Assembly (NCBI GenBank): GCA_934096125.1
Contig: CAKOLB010000011.1
Coordinates: 1 to 26,512, forward strand
Origin: an uncultured Bacilli bacterium
Lineage (GTDB): Bacteria > Bacillota_I > Bacilli_A > RF39 > UBA660
Direction: 5' to 3'
DNA length: 26,512 nucleotides
Positions 15,701-22,004 of the stretch are shown piece after piece (within the stretch, counting starts at the first letter, position 1; the number at the start of each line of letters is the position of its first letter). The notes beneath the pieces were generated by a model. The model had not been told where the DNA came from, did not search any database, and saw nothing but the letters and a program-made list of their open reading frames with translations. The translations under genes and the position numbers were made by a program.

Positions 15701-15924
15701 ACCAAGCCACAGATAGAGCTCATAGAATAGGGCAAAAAAATACTGTGGAAGTCATTCATCTAATCTCCAAAGGAACCATTGAAGAAAAAATACTCGAACT
15801 TCAAAATAAAAAAAGAATGCTAAGTGATAAATTAATTGATGGTGAGGTTAGAGATAAAAATATTCTAGGTTCTTTAACTAAAAAGGATATTGAAAACTTG
15901 TTATCATACGAAAATAAAGATTAA
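12748..15924 (+). CDS. SWIM zinc-finger SNF2-family ATPase/helicase-like protein
   Basis: A 1058-residue SF2 (Swi2/Snf2) DNA translocase. A SWIM zinc finger lies at Cys80, Cys82, Cys91 and His93. Residues from about 100 to 580 are the region associated with bacterial SNF2 proteins. The ATPase core shows motif I as DEMGLGKT (613-620), motif II as DEAQ (712-715), motif III as LTGTPLEN, then the C-terminal lobe with VLIFSSF, SGGTGLNL and motif VI QATDRAHRIGQ (from 986). Bacterial members translocate on double-stranded DNA or displace bound proteins, and their cellular roles are mostly unclear. ATG 12748 is preferred to ATG 12742 because AAAGGAA is eight bases ahead of the former. The gene stands alone between terminators. 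Confidence 0.95.
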   Translation: MTTDELLRKTNIQAYVKLDDLVKGKNYDMRTVEKTNHRTVQGPFGKLYLSHFTVDSETTVTYFDIDIIIENKKKITQVSCDCHHFRETRSCKHIAACFVKYAKELFDIASVSDISKDILQKFLEPENKVIKKELNVELSINIKKRENHYYYGPDKFVEIKVTVGENKMYILGNHTNQFMSAFNAGDGEVYFGKNFTYKAEEYFVSDENREILEAYFDLTEGYPSRQYSESKLKKFLYKIKDSHFVIENYQVDGIIQKFPIATNLSKEKDEYKLEFDLDSIESLIDDDYEYILYKGLLYHLNAKEKNLIDELINNNMENINIPKSEFNLFTKGLLGLVRKNLSVDATADDIIIPKDIKAQLYFDLRNTFIIANPKFIYNDEVIGYFDKTDDILRDSDFETSTINDLLAYGFTKQKNQIVLTDLEQQVDFVENGLEILAEKYEIFTTEKFKKMSIKKTTTVSSMFGIGQDNIFSYNFSLGDIKSDELVNIFKSIKNKKKYYKLKNGDILSLEDKALNELSSLSDDLELSDEDIIRGKGSILKYRAIYLDSLKNTKYSIINTDNLFDNFIKQFHKYKNCNLTLSKDELSILRDYQVTGVKWLYNLAKTGFGGILADEMGLGKTIQVIYYIKQVLKDEPKAKFLIVVPTSLAYNWDHEIDKFAPEIKHTICASSKEKRHNTLEHLENLNVIVTTYGLLREDKEYYEKLKFNTMIIDEAQNIKNNMAGITRCVKALKADTKFALTGTPLENSVLELWSIFDYIMPGYLASLTKFQAKYKIKDFNEDSENLIKGLSKQINPFILRRKKTDVVKELPDKLINDIYIDLKDEQKKLYAAELEKVKEEMDKIMKEEGINKARFLILQLLTKLRQICIDPSIVYENYTNGSNKIEQLTALVKEYTENEHKVLIFSSFKTALNIVKKTLEKEKIGVYMIDGSVKAKKRVEMVDAFNNKEEVKVFLIMLKSGGTGLNLTSADVVIHLDLWWNPQAENQATDRAHRIGQKNTVEVIHLISKGTIEEKILELQNKKRMLSDKLIDGEVRDKNILGSLTKKDIENLLSYENKD

Positions 15925-15978
15925 ATTTCAAAGTAAAGTCCTATCCTAAAGTAGTTTTAAAACCGTTTGATAACAATG

Positions 15979-16010
15979 AAAAAACTGAGCAAAATTACTC
16001 AGCTTTTTTT
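15979..16010. terminator. Bidirectional terminator between convergent genes
   Basis: CTGAG (15985-15989) and CTCAG (15998-16002) form the stem; A6 lies on one side and T7 on the other, so both strands read as stem plus U-run. The hairpin overlaps the stop of the minus-strand hydrolase gene and follows the SNF2 gene. Confidence 0.8.
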
Positions 16011-17407
16011 CTTTTTAATTTTCGTTCTCTATTTTCTTCCATTGCTAACAAATCACCTAATCTATTTCTAATTAGTTCATTATAGGCTTCCTTAATAATT
16101 TCTTCTTTTTTTCTCGCATAAGAAGAAGAGATAATTTTTCCACCATAAGTCATAAGTTCATTTTCGTGCATTACAATATTTTTTTCCATAGAAGAGGCAA
16201 CACTATAAATTCTATCAGCTAGTCTAGCAGCTGCAATAAATGAATAGAAATTGTTAAGTGGGTCTATTACTAAGGATGTTCCAGCAAATCCTGGTGACAT
16301 GAAAGCTTTTCCTGAAAGAAGTCTATACACCCCTAAATAAGCTGGATCAAGTTGTTTTAAATAAACAAGAGACCCATAAGCGTAAGCCTTCTTATCTTCA
16401 TCATTAAACGCAGTTGCTGTATTGCTTAAATCTAGTAAAGACTCCCGACTTAAAATTTTTCCATTTAACATTGCCTTTGCAAACTTTACCATATCATTTT
16501 TAGTTGAAAAATAACCGGCATGCCCTGGAGCATTTCCTTGACCTGCTCCCATAACTCTTGCTTTAGGGTCATGAACAGTTCCTGGATAAATATCTTTATT
16601 TGTAATAATATTACCATTTTTATCAACTATACTAGAGTAATTTTGATCAGCAACATTTTCAAGTTTTTCCTCAGGTACAACCAAGCAAGTATCATTCATT
16701 TTCGCTTTTTTAAAAATACATTCGCAAGCATACTCATCAAAAGGCATTTTACTTACCGCTTCCACAACATACTTTAGCACCATAGCCCCCATATCTGTAT
16801 AAGCATTTTTAATAATTTGATTTTCGTTTACTTTTATATTAAATAGTATTTCTTCAGCTTCTTCTTTACTTTTAGCAGCATCAACTCTTTTAGTAGTTAC
16901 AATACTAACTCTAAATTTTAACAAATCATAAACTGTAACATCTTTCAGATTAACAAACTGTGGAGCATATTTAGTCACAGGTTCCCTTAAATCAAGTAAA
17001 CCAGCATCAACTAATGACATAATCGCAGTTGCAGTAAATATCTTAGAAGTAGAAGCTAAATCAAATATAGTATTACTACTTACATCTCCATAGGATACCT
17101 CAACATTACGATTTACATCACCATATTCCAGTATCATCCCCGGAGCTAACTTCATATCTTTGAATACTTTATAAATCTTTTTATTTAACTCCTTATGTTC
17201 ATCTCCGTGACACTCAATTACACTTTCTAATAAATAAGGTTTAATTACTTTTTCATAATCTTCTTTTTTTACTAAATCTTGAAGCCATACAACGTCTGTG
17301 GCATCAGCATTTCGTACAAGCGTATCTAAATAACCCCAATAAATATGTGATTTACTACCCAAAATATCATAAACCTTTTTCTTATTTTTAAACTCTTTGA
17401 AATTCAT
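15995..17407 (-). CDS. Beta-lactamase-family serine hydrolase, without signal peptide
   Basis: The 470-residue product belongs to the beta-lactamase/penicillin-binding-protein-like serine hydrolases (class C-like). The Ser-x-x-Lys motif is STSK at 119-122, in the typical context FDLASTSKIFTATAIMSLVDAG. The Tyr-x-Asn position reads YTD (203-205). A GTVHDPKA block near 276-283 and GHAGYFS at 295-301 supply the third active-site strand. There is no N-terminal signal or membrane segment, and the C-terminal 35 residues are very basic, so it probably acts inside the cell. Peptidase, esterase or amidase action are all possible. ATG 17407 follows GGTGGTGG and is preferred to ATG 17422. A consensus promoter lies upstream. 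Confidence 0.87.
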   Translation of the reverse strand: MNFKEFKNKKKVYDILGSKSHIYWGYLDTLVRNADATDVVWLQDLVKKEDYEKVIKPYLLESVIECHGDEHKELNKKIYKVFKDMKLAPGMILEYGDVNRNVEVSYGDVSSNTIFDLASTSKIFTATAIMSLVDAGLLDLREPVTKYAPQFVNLKDVTVYDLLKFRVSIVTTKRVDAAKSKEEAEEILFNIKVNENQIIKNAYTDMGAMVLKYVVEAVSKMPFDEYACECIFKKAKMNDTCLVVPEEKLENVADQNYSSIVDKNGNIITNKDIYPGTVHDPKARVMGAGQGNAPGHAGYFSTKNDMVKFAKAMLNGKILSRESLLDLSNTATAFNDEDKKAYAYGSLVYLKQLDPAYLGVYRLLSGKAFMSPGFAGTSLVIDPLNNFYSFIAAARLADRIYSVASSMEKNIVMHENELMTYGGKIISSSYARKKEEIIKEAYNELIRNRLGDLLAMEENRERKLKRKKAE

Positions 17408-17437
17408 ATAACCACCACCCATTAAAATTGTACGTTT

Positions 17438-17466
17438 ATTATAATTTCTTTATTAAAATTTGTCAA
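17438..17466 (-). promoter_or_regulatory. Consensus promoter of the serine hydrolase gene
   Basis: On the minus strand TTGACA (17466-17461), 17 bp, TATAAT (17443-17438). Both hexamers and the spacing are perfect matches to the vegetative consensus. It is divergent from the promoter of the HTH-membrane gene. Confidence 0.85.
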
Positions 17467-17487
17467 TTTCTATATTTAAATACTTGA

Positions 17488-17516
17488 TTTACAAGAGAAT
17501 TTATCCATGGTACAAT
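17488..17516 (+). promoter_or_regulatory. Promoter of the HTH-membrane protein
   Basis: TTTACA (17488-17493), 17 bp, TACAAT (17511-17516), 15 bp ahead of the ATG at 17532. Confidence 0.65.
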
Positions 17517-17531
17517 TAAACAGGTGAGACT

Positions 17532-18767
17532 ATGATTAAGAAGGAAGAAAAACAAGAGTTAGATGAAGAGGAAATAAACTTTTCTGAAATAATTTTGAAG
17601 ATAAGAACTGAAAGAAAACTAACTCAAAAACAACTAGCAGACAAAATAAATGTTTCTGATAGAACTATATCTAAATGGGAAAAGGGGATAACTGTCCCAG
17701 ATCTCATATCTCTGCGTAACATTTGTGATGCTTTAGAAATTTCACCAAATACTTTAATAAAACCTAAAAATAGTTTTAAAGATAGAAGATATAAGTTTAA
17801 AAGAAAATTAGAGTATATCATAACTTTTTGTTTAAAAAATATATTTGTAATAGGTTTCATAATTGTATTTTTCTTATTACTCATATATTTTTTAAACAAT
17901 TATAATACAACTAAAATTTATAGTATGAAATATCAAAGTGATAACATAACAATTGATAAAGGCTATTTAATTAACAATAAGATATTTAACTATTTAGTAA
18001 TTAACGGCATAACTTTAAATAAAATCGATTACACTCCGGCAACTGTTAAATTAGAATTATATACTTACTACAACGGAGATAAATATATAATTTATGAAAG
18101 TAATAACCTTGATAATATATCTTTAGAAGAGATGAAAAACAGTGCAGATATTTTAACTCATGATGCTTTAAATAGTATGAAAAGAAATTTAAATCTTAAT
18201 ATAACTGTAACAAATGCTGCAGGCAAAGAAGAAACTTACAAAGCAGCAATTTCCCTAGTAGATAGATTTAGCAATAATAAACTTGCTTATGAGACTTTAC
18301 CAAATAAGCCAGTATATGATAATGCTTATCTATCTTTTCTCAATAATGACCATAATACATTTGATGAACTTCTTAATATAAAAGATTATAACAAACTTAA
18401 GCATCAAGTAATTACCAAGAAAGAAGTATCTAGTAACAAATTAAAGACTCTTGGTTTTACTTATGATGAGGATAAAGATGTTTATACTAAATTGGATGAT
18501 GATGGTGGAAAAATTAAGTACTCGAATAATCCAAAAGTAATTACTTATGAAAAAAATAATAAACAACATATTTTTAAAATTAAATTTTGCGTTGATAGTG
18601 GTATAGCTGATTTACATATATTTTTCAAAAAGAGTGATACTATTAGAGTTTACCAGTACAATATTAGTTCTAATAATTCAAATTGCATAATAGGAAATTG
18701 TAAAAATTATTATTTTGAAATTGACTACATTCTAAGTGTTTATAAGGCCATCGAGGCAACTCTCTAA
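17532..18767 (+). CDS. Membrane-anchored XRE-type regulator with an extracellular domain
   Basis: The 411-residue protein has an N-terminal helix-turn-helix (about 16-75; LTQKQLADKINVSDRTISKWEKG and the closing ISPNTLI), a basic stretch (RRYKFKRK, 85-92), one hydrophobic segment at about 103-121 and then about 290 residues with no further membrane segment. The positive-inside rule puts the HTH in the cytoplasm and the large domain outside. That domain is rich in Asn, Lys and Tyr, resembles no family I recognise, and has two Cys near the end (SNCIIGNC). It could sense an external signal and act on DNA while anchored. AGGTGA precedes the ATG. The adjacent secreted protein gene is the obvious candidate target. 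Confidence 0.85.
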   Translation: MIKKEEKQELDEEEINFSEIILKIRTERKLTQKQLADKINVSDRTISKWEKGITVPDLISLRNICDALEISPNTLIKPKNSFKDRRYKFKRKLEYIITFCLKNIFVIGFIIVFFLLLIYFLNNYNTTKIYSMKYQSDNITIDKGYLINNKIFNYLVINGITLNKIDYTPATVKLELYTYYNGDKYIIYESNNLDNISLEEMKNSADILTHDALNSMKRNLNLNITVTNAAGKEETYKAAISLVDRFSNNKLAYETLPNKPVYDNAYLSFLNNDHNTFDELLNIKDYNKLKHQVITKKEVSSNKLKTLGFTYDEDKDVYTKLDDDGGKIKYSNNPKVITYEKNNKQHIFKIKFCVDSGIADLHIFFKKSDTIRVYQYNISSNNSNCIIGNCKNYYFEIDYILSVYKAIEATL

Positions 18768-18774
18768 TTAGAGA
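18761..18774. repeat. Perfect 14-bp palindrome at the end of the regulator gene
   Basis: TCTCTAATTAGAGA is its own reverse complement; the regulator's TAA stop lies in its centre. It is 92 bp ahead of the secreted protein's start. It may be an operator or a weak terminator stem; no T-run follows. Confidence 0.45.
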
Positions 18775-18797
18775 ATAGCACTTCCCCTGATATTCTA

Positions 18798-18826
18798 TTT
18801 CCATAATCGACAAAGTTTGATAGTCT
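18798..18826 (+). promoter_or_regulatory. Possible promoter of the secreted protein gene
   Basis: TTTCCA (18798-18803), 17 bp, TAGTCT (18821-18826). Both boxes are imperfect, so the call rests mainly on position, 40 bp before the GTG start and downstream of the palindrome. Confidence 0.3.
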
Positions 18827-18865
18827 GAAGGTGGAACAGAAAGGAGGTGGCAAAAAAAGCGTAGT

Positions 18866-19681
18866 GTGAAGAAGTATGGTATTACTTTTACTCTAGCTAT
18901 TGCAGCAAGTTTATTATTTACAACAAGTACAAGTGCAGCAACTTTAACAGAAGACGAATATAACAAATTGAACATTATATTCTCTGATGCTAGAATATCT
19001 GTAATGACTGATGAAGAAGCTCAAACTTATTTAAGTTATGATCTTGAAGGATCAAAAGTAAATAATAAATATTATAAAGTAACAGAAACAACAAATGGAA
19101 CTATAAACGAAGAGGTTACAAAAGAAGAAGCATTAAATGCCGAAAATGAATCCGAAATTACAAGAGGAGCTTCTTATAGTACGTCATATAAACAACTTCA
19201 TATATCTGAATCTTATGTTACTGGAAGTAGATATCTAGTCAGCTTATATAATGTGTGGTTAGGTTCTCCAAAAGTAAAGTCATATGATGTCATGGGAATA
19301 AGAACTTCCGATGCAACAGTTGTTGATGGTACACAAATGGGAACTCAAATGTATCGACCTACAACACAAAACTATTATAGCACTGTTAATTACTCTGCAA
19401 ACGGAACAAACATCCGAAAAGCATCAAATGGTTTTGGTATCTCCATGAATTTAGTTGATGAAGGTGCATACTTTGAAAGTGATATTCAAGCATACGTTGA
19501 TAAGAACACCCAATATGGTGAGGTCTTTGGAAGTTATCAACATGCTGTTAAAAATGTTACATTGGCTCAATCAAAAGCATATACAATCAGTCATAATGGA
19601 TATGGCAAAGTGCTAAACTTCTCAACATCAGTGGAAAGTTATTACGATGGAATGGCTGGTGTAAATGTAAAACTTGGTTAG
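18866..19681 (+). CDS. Secreted protein of unknown function
   Basis: The 271-residue product starts with a classical signal peptide: MKKYGITFTL, a hydrophobic core to about residue 20, and a STSA-A cleavage site near 24. The mature part begins TLTEDEYNKL, is rich in Ser, Thr, Tyr and Asn, and has no Cys in the mature region and no membrane segment, as in a secreted beta-sheet protein. I recognise no family. The start is GTG; the only strong Shine-Dalgarno, AGGAGG (18842-18847), is unusually far from it, about 18 bases, and no other start codon exists in this frame before a stop at 18821. The mature end is Gly, without a sortase motif. It follows the membrane-anchored regulator and may be its effector. 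Confidence 0.8.
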   Translation: MKKYGITFTLAIAASLLFTTSTSAATLTEDEYNKLNIIFSDARISVMTDEEAQTYLSYDLEGSKVNNKYYKVTETTNGTINEEVTKEEALNAENESEITRGASYSTSYKQLHISESYVTGSRYLVSLYNVWLGSPKVKSYDVMGIRTSDATVVDGTQMGTQMYRPTTQNYYSTVNYSANGTNIRKASNGFGISMNLVDEGAYFESDIQAYVDKNTQYGEVFGSYQHAVKNVTLAQSKAYTISHNGYGKVLNFSTSVESYYDGMAGVNVKLG

Positions 19682-19702
19682 GTACTAATCTGCAGTAAAA
19701 AA

Positions 19703-19774
19703 ATCCACCGAAAAAAGTCATAATATTAGTTATCTATACATAACGTTTAAATAGAAAAATGAAAGACGGTGGAT
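19703..19774. repeat. Inverted repeat that covers the spoIVA ribosome binding site
   Basis: ATCCACCG (19703-19710) is the exact reverse complement of CGGTGGAT (19767-19774). The second arm contains GGTGG, the probable Shine-Dalgarno of spoIVA. Any RNA that includes both arms could mask translation of spoIVA; an RNA started between the arms could not. Confidence 0.5.
19720..19744 (+). promoter_or_regulatory. Possible sigma-E-type promoter of spoIVA
   Basis: ATA (19720-19722) and CATAAC (19739-19744) are separated by 16 bp, similar to the mother-cell sigma-E pattern of an ATA -35 and a CATAC-like -10. The -10 is imperfect. The family knowledge that spoIVA is a sigma-E gene adds weight. Confidence 0.35.
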
Positions 19775-19777
19775 AAA

Positions 19778-21256
19778 TTGGAAAAAGAAAACATTATTTC
19801 ATCTATAGCACGGCGTGGGAATGGTGAAATCTACCTTGGGGTAGTTGGGGCAGTTAGAACAGGTAAATCGACTTTTATTAAGCGGTTCATAGAAAATCTT
19901 GTTGTACCAAACATCACAGATGAGTATGAGAAGAAAAGATGCCTGGATGAAATACCTCAAAGTGCTCAAGGTAAAACTATCATGACAACTGAGCCAAAAT
20001 TTGTTCCAAGTAACGGAGCTAAAATAAAGGTCGGTGAATTTGAAACAAATATTAAATTAGTTGATTGTGTTGGTTATGTCATTCCCGATGCCAGTGGCTT
20101 TATAGATGCGGATGGCAACCCTCGAATGGTTAAAAGTCCTTGGTTTGAAGATGCTATACCATTTATAGAGGCAGCCGAAATTGGCACTGAAAAAGTAATC
20201 AAAGATCATGCAACAATTGGTGTTGTCGTAACATGCGACGGATCATTTGGCGAGATTAAAAGAGATTCTTATGTGGAAGCCGAAGAAAAAGTTATAAGTG
20301 AACTTAAATCAATAGGTAAACCATTTATTGTGGTTTTAAATAGTATACATCCTACAAACTCAGCAACCAGAGAACTTGCAAATAATTTAAGTACAACTTA
20401 TGACGTTCCGGTTATACCCATTAGTGCTGAACTTATGAATGAAAAAGAGATTATGGAAATCTTAAAGACGGCTCTTTATGAATTTCCCGTTCTCGATATT
20501 AAGATAAACTTGCCGGAGTGGGTCCATGTCCTTCCTTTCGGTCATGAAATCAAAAGTCATTACATAGAGAAAATAAAAGAAAGTGTTACAAGTGTGGAAA
20601 AAGTTAAAGATGTAGAAGCTATTCTCAAACATTTTGAAGAATCACAGTTCATACATTCTGCCTATATATCCGAACTTGATGCTTCAACAGGAACAATAAC
20701 CATAACTTTAAACAGTAAAGAAGAGCTATATAGTAAGACTTTAAAAGACATGATGGGAGAAATGATTACAACTAAGGCGGGCTTAATCAAGATATTTGCA
20801 AGTTATGCTGAGGATAAAGAAGAAATGGATTCTTTAAAGGGAGCCCTTAAAATGGCTAAGAATACCGGCTATGGAATTGTCTATCCAGGCCTAAAAGAAT
20901 TAAAATTAGAAACTCCTGAACTTGTTAAACAAGGTAATAGATATGGTGTGAAACTAAAAGCCGTAGCTTCAAGTATTCATATGTTAAAAGTGGATGTCGA
21001 ATCAACCTTTGAACCAATAATTGGAAGTGAAATGCAATCAAAAGAACTTATAAATAGCCTAATGAAAGATTATGAAGACGATTCATCAAGCATATGGAAA
21101 AGTGAGATTTTTGGAAGAAGCTTAGAAGCTATAGTCCAAGAAGGAATTCAAGCTAAGCTTAGTATGATGCCTGATAATACCAGATACAAGCTTAAGGATA
21201 CTGTCACAAAAATCGTAAACAAAGGGTCAAATACACTTATTGCGATTGTTATCTAA
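19778..21256 (+). CDS. spoIVA: Stage IV sporulation protein A (spore coat assembly ATPase)
   Basis: SpoIVA polymerises on the forespore surface using ATP and forms the base of the spore coat. The 492 residues match the family: a Walker A GAVRTGKS (24-31), AQGKTIMTTEP, VDCVGYVIPDASG, the DHATIGVVVTCDGSF block and the long conserved middle and C-terminal regions with TRYKLKDTVTKIVNKGS at the end. TTG at 19778 is favoured over GTG 19769: GGTGG (19768-19772) precedes it at the right distance, and the family N-terminus (MEKFDIFKDIAERT-like) aligns with MEKENIISSIARRG. It is a single gene with a terminator after it. Its presence shows that the lineage makes, or recently made, endospores. Confidence 0.96.
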   Translation: MEKENIISSIARRGNGEIYLGVVGAVRTGKSTFIKRFIENLVVPNITDEYEKKRCLDEIPQSAQGKTIMTTEPKFVPSNGAKIKVGEFETNIKLVDCVGYVIPDASGFIDADGNPRMVKSPWFEDAIPFIEAAEIGTEKVIKDHATIGVVVTCDGSFGEIKRDSYVEAEEKVISELKSIGKPFIVVLNSIHPTNSATRELANNLSTTYDVPVIPISAELMNEKEIMEILKTALYEFPVLDIKINLPEWVHVLPFGHEIKSHYIEKIKESVTSVEKVKDVEAILKHFEESQFIHSAYISELDASTGTITITLNSKEELYSKTLKDMMGEMITTKAGLIKIFASYAEDKEEMDSLKGALKMAKNTGYGIVYPGLKELKLETPELVKQGNRYGVKLKAVASSIHMLKVDVESTFEPIIGSEMQSKELINSLMKDYEDDSSSIWKSEIFGRSLEAIVQEGIQAKLSMMPDNTRYKLKDTVTKIVNKGSNTLIAIVI

Positions 21257-21274
21257 AGTTACTACTCGAAAAAT

Positions 21275-21304
21275 AAAGCTACTAGCATTTTGTTAGTAGT
21301 CTTT
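21275..21304. terminator. Bidirectional terminator between spoIVA and the ASCH gene
   Basis: CTACTA (21279-21284) pairs with TAGTAG (21294-21299), with AAAG/CTTT outside and one bulge. It overlaps the ASCH gene's stop on the minus strand and follows the spoIVA stop; a CTTTATTTTT-like run follows on the minus strand. Confidence 0.6.
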
Positions 21305-21697
21305 AAGTTTCTTTATAATATTTTCCGGAGCATTCCAAAGTCCAAGTTTTCCTTTTACTTCATCTTCTAAGTCTAGTTTTTTAATATTTACAAGTTTAAA
21401 AGCATAGCCATCTCTCCATTTAGAGCCATACGCTATGTTTTTTTCATTAATTAATCTTTTATTAAGTTCATCATCAAGTGCTAAGCAGTCTGCAATCTCA
21501 CAGACTGCAACTATTTTTTTAGTTGGAAACTCAAGTTCTAAATGTTTAAAGTTTTCCATCGCATCTTTATCTATTGTTGCTCCTGCATGAATAAGAACAG
21601 GCCCGCGATAATTAGTTTTCCAAGTACGAAATTCATAAAGTTTTATATTATTAGCAATTAAAGAAGCCCAAGGCTGTTTAATAGTAAGTATTTTCAT
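21293..21697 (-). CDS. ASCH-domain protein
   Basis: The 134-residue product is an ASCH domain, a PUA-like fold thought to bind RNA or act on modified nucleosides. Diagnostic blocks are the opening KQPWASLIANNIKLYEFRTWKTNYRG, in which Pro-Trp and Glu-Phe-Arg are the signature positions, PVLIHAG, and the strands VAVCEIADC and RDGYAFKLVNIKKL. A few ASCH proteins hydrolyse acetylated cytidine; the substrate here is unknown. The ribosome binding site is GGTGGTGAT on the minus strand. It is alone, behind its own promoter, with a structured-looking region further upstream. Confidence 0.88.
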   Translation of the reverse strand: MKILTIKQPWASLIANNIKLYEFRTWKTNYRGPVLIHAGATIDKDAMENFKHLELEFPTKKIVAVCEIADCLALDDELNKRLINEKNIAYGSKWRDGYAFKLVNIKKLDLEDEVKGKLGLWNAPENIIKKLKDY

Positions 21698-21714
21698 AAG
21701 TTATCACCACCAGT

Positions 21715-21744
21715 ACTATAGCACATAAAAACATATATTGGCAA
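21715..21744 (-). promoter_or_regulatory. Promoter of the ASCH gene
   Basis: On the minus strand TTGCCA (21744-21739), 18 bp, TATAGT (21720-21715), 18 bp before the start codon. Confidence 0.55.
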
Positions 21745-21850
21745 ACAAAAGCCTTTGCTTCTGAAATGAAATTTAGGTGCAAAAATTTCCAATCTTGATA
21801 AAACACCAGCTTGCCTTGATAAGTGGAGTAACTTACCTGGGTTAAAGTAT
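21745..21850 (-). ncRNA. Candidate small RNA or leader upstream of the ASCH gene
   Basis: Read on the minus strand, TG-T-TATACT (an extended -10, near 21848) would start an RNA through about 21830 to 21745. A seven-pair hairpin GGTAAGT/ACTTATC with a six-base loop follows, then a GGTG/CACC pair further on, and finally AGAAGC-AAAG-GCTTTT at the far end as a weak terminator. No known riboswitch or small RNA class is recognised. Two open frames cross the stretch on this strand but lack a ribosome binding site and do not resemble proteins. Speculative. Confidence 0.25.
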
Positions 21851-21939
21851 AACATGATTTTTTCAAGAAATATCAAGATGAATTTAAAGAGTAACTAGCT
21901 TAGCTTTCTCATTTAAATTTGTATTTTTTCAACTTTTAC

Positions 21940-21969
21940 TTGCATATTATTTATAAAAAATGTTATTAT
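21940..21969 (+). promoter_or_regulatory. Promoter of the unknown gene at 22005
   Basis: TTGCAT (21940-21945), 18 bp, TATTAT (21964-21969), 35 bp ahead of the ATG. Confidence 0.5.
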
Positions 21970-22004
21970 ATTGCTTGCCGTTTTCAAAAGGAAAGGAGAA
22001 AAAT

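Noticed and set aside
18847..18864. The five-codon frame (GTG to TAG) as a real leader peptide
   Set aside because: The Shine-Dalgarno overlaps its own start, leaving no spacing; kept only as a question in the findings.
21694..21876. Minus-strand frames upstream of the ASCH gene (about 60 codons each)
   Set aside because: Two frames overlap each other, neither has a ribosome binding site, and neither resembles a protein; the stretch is better viewed as leader or RNA.
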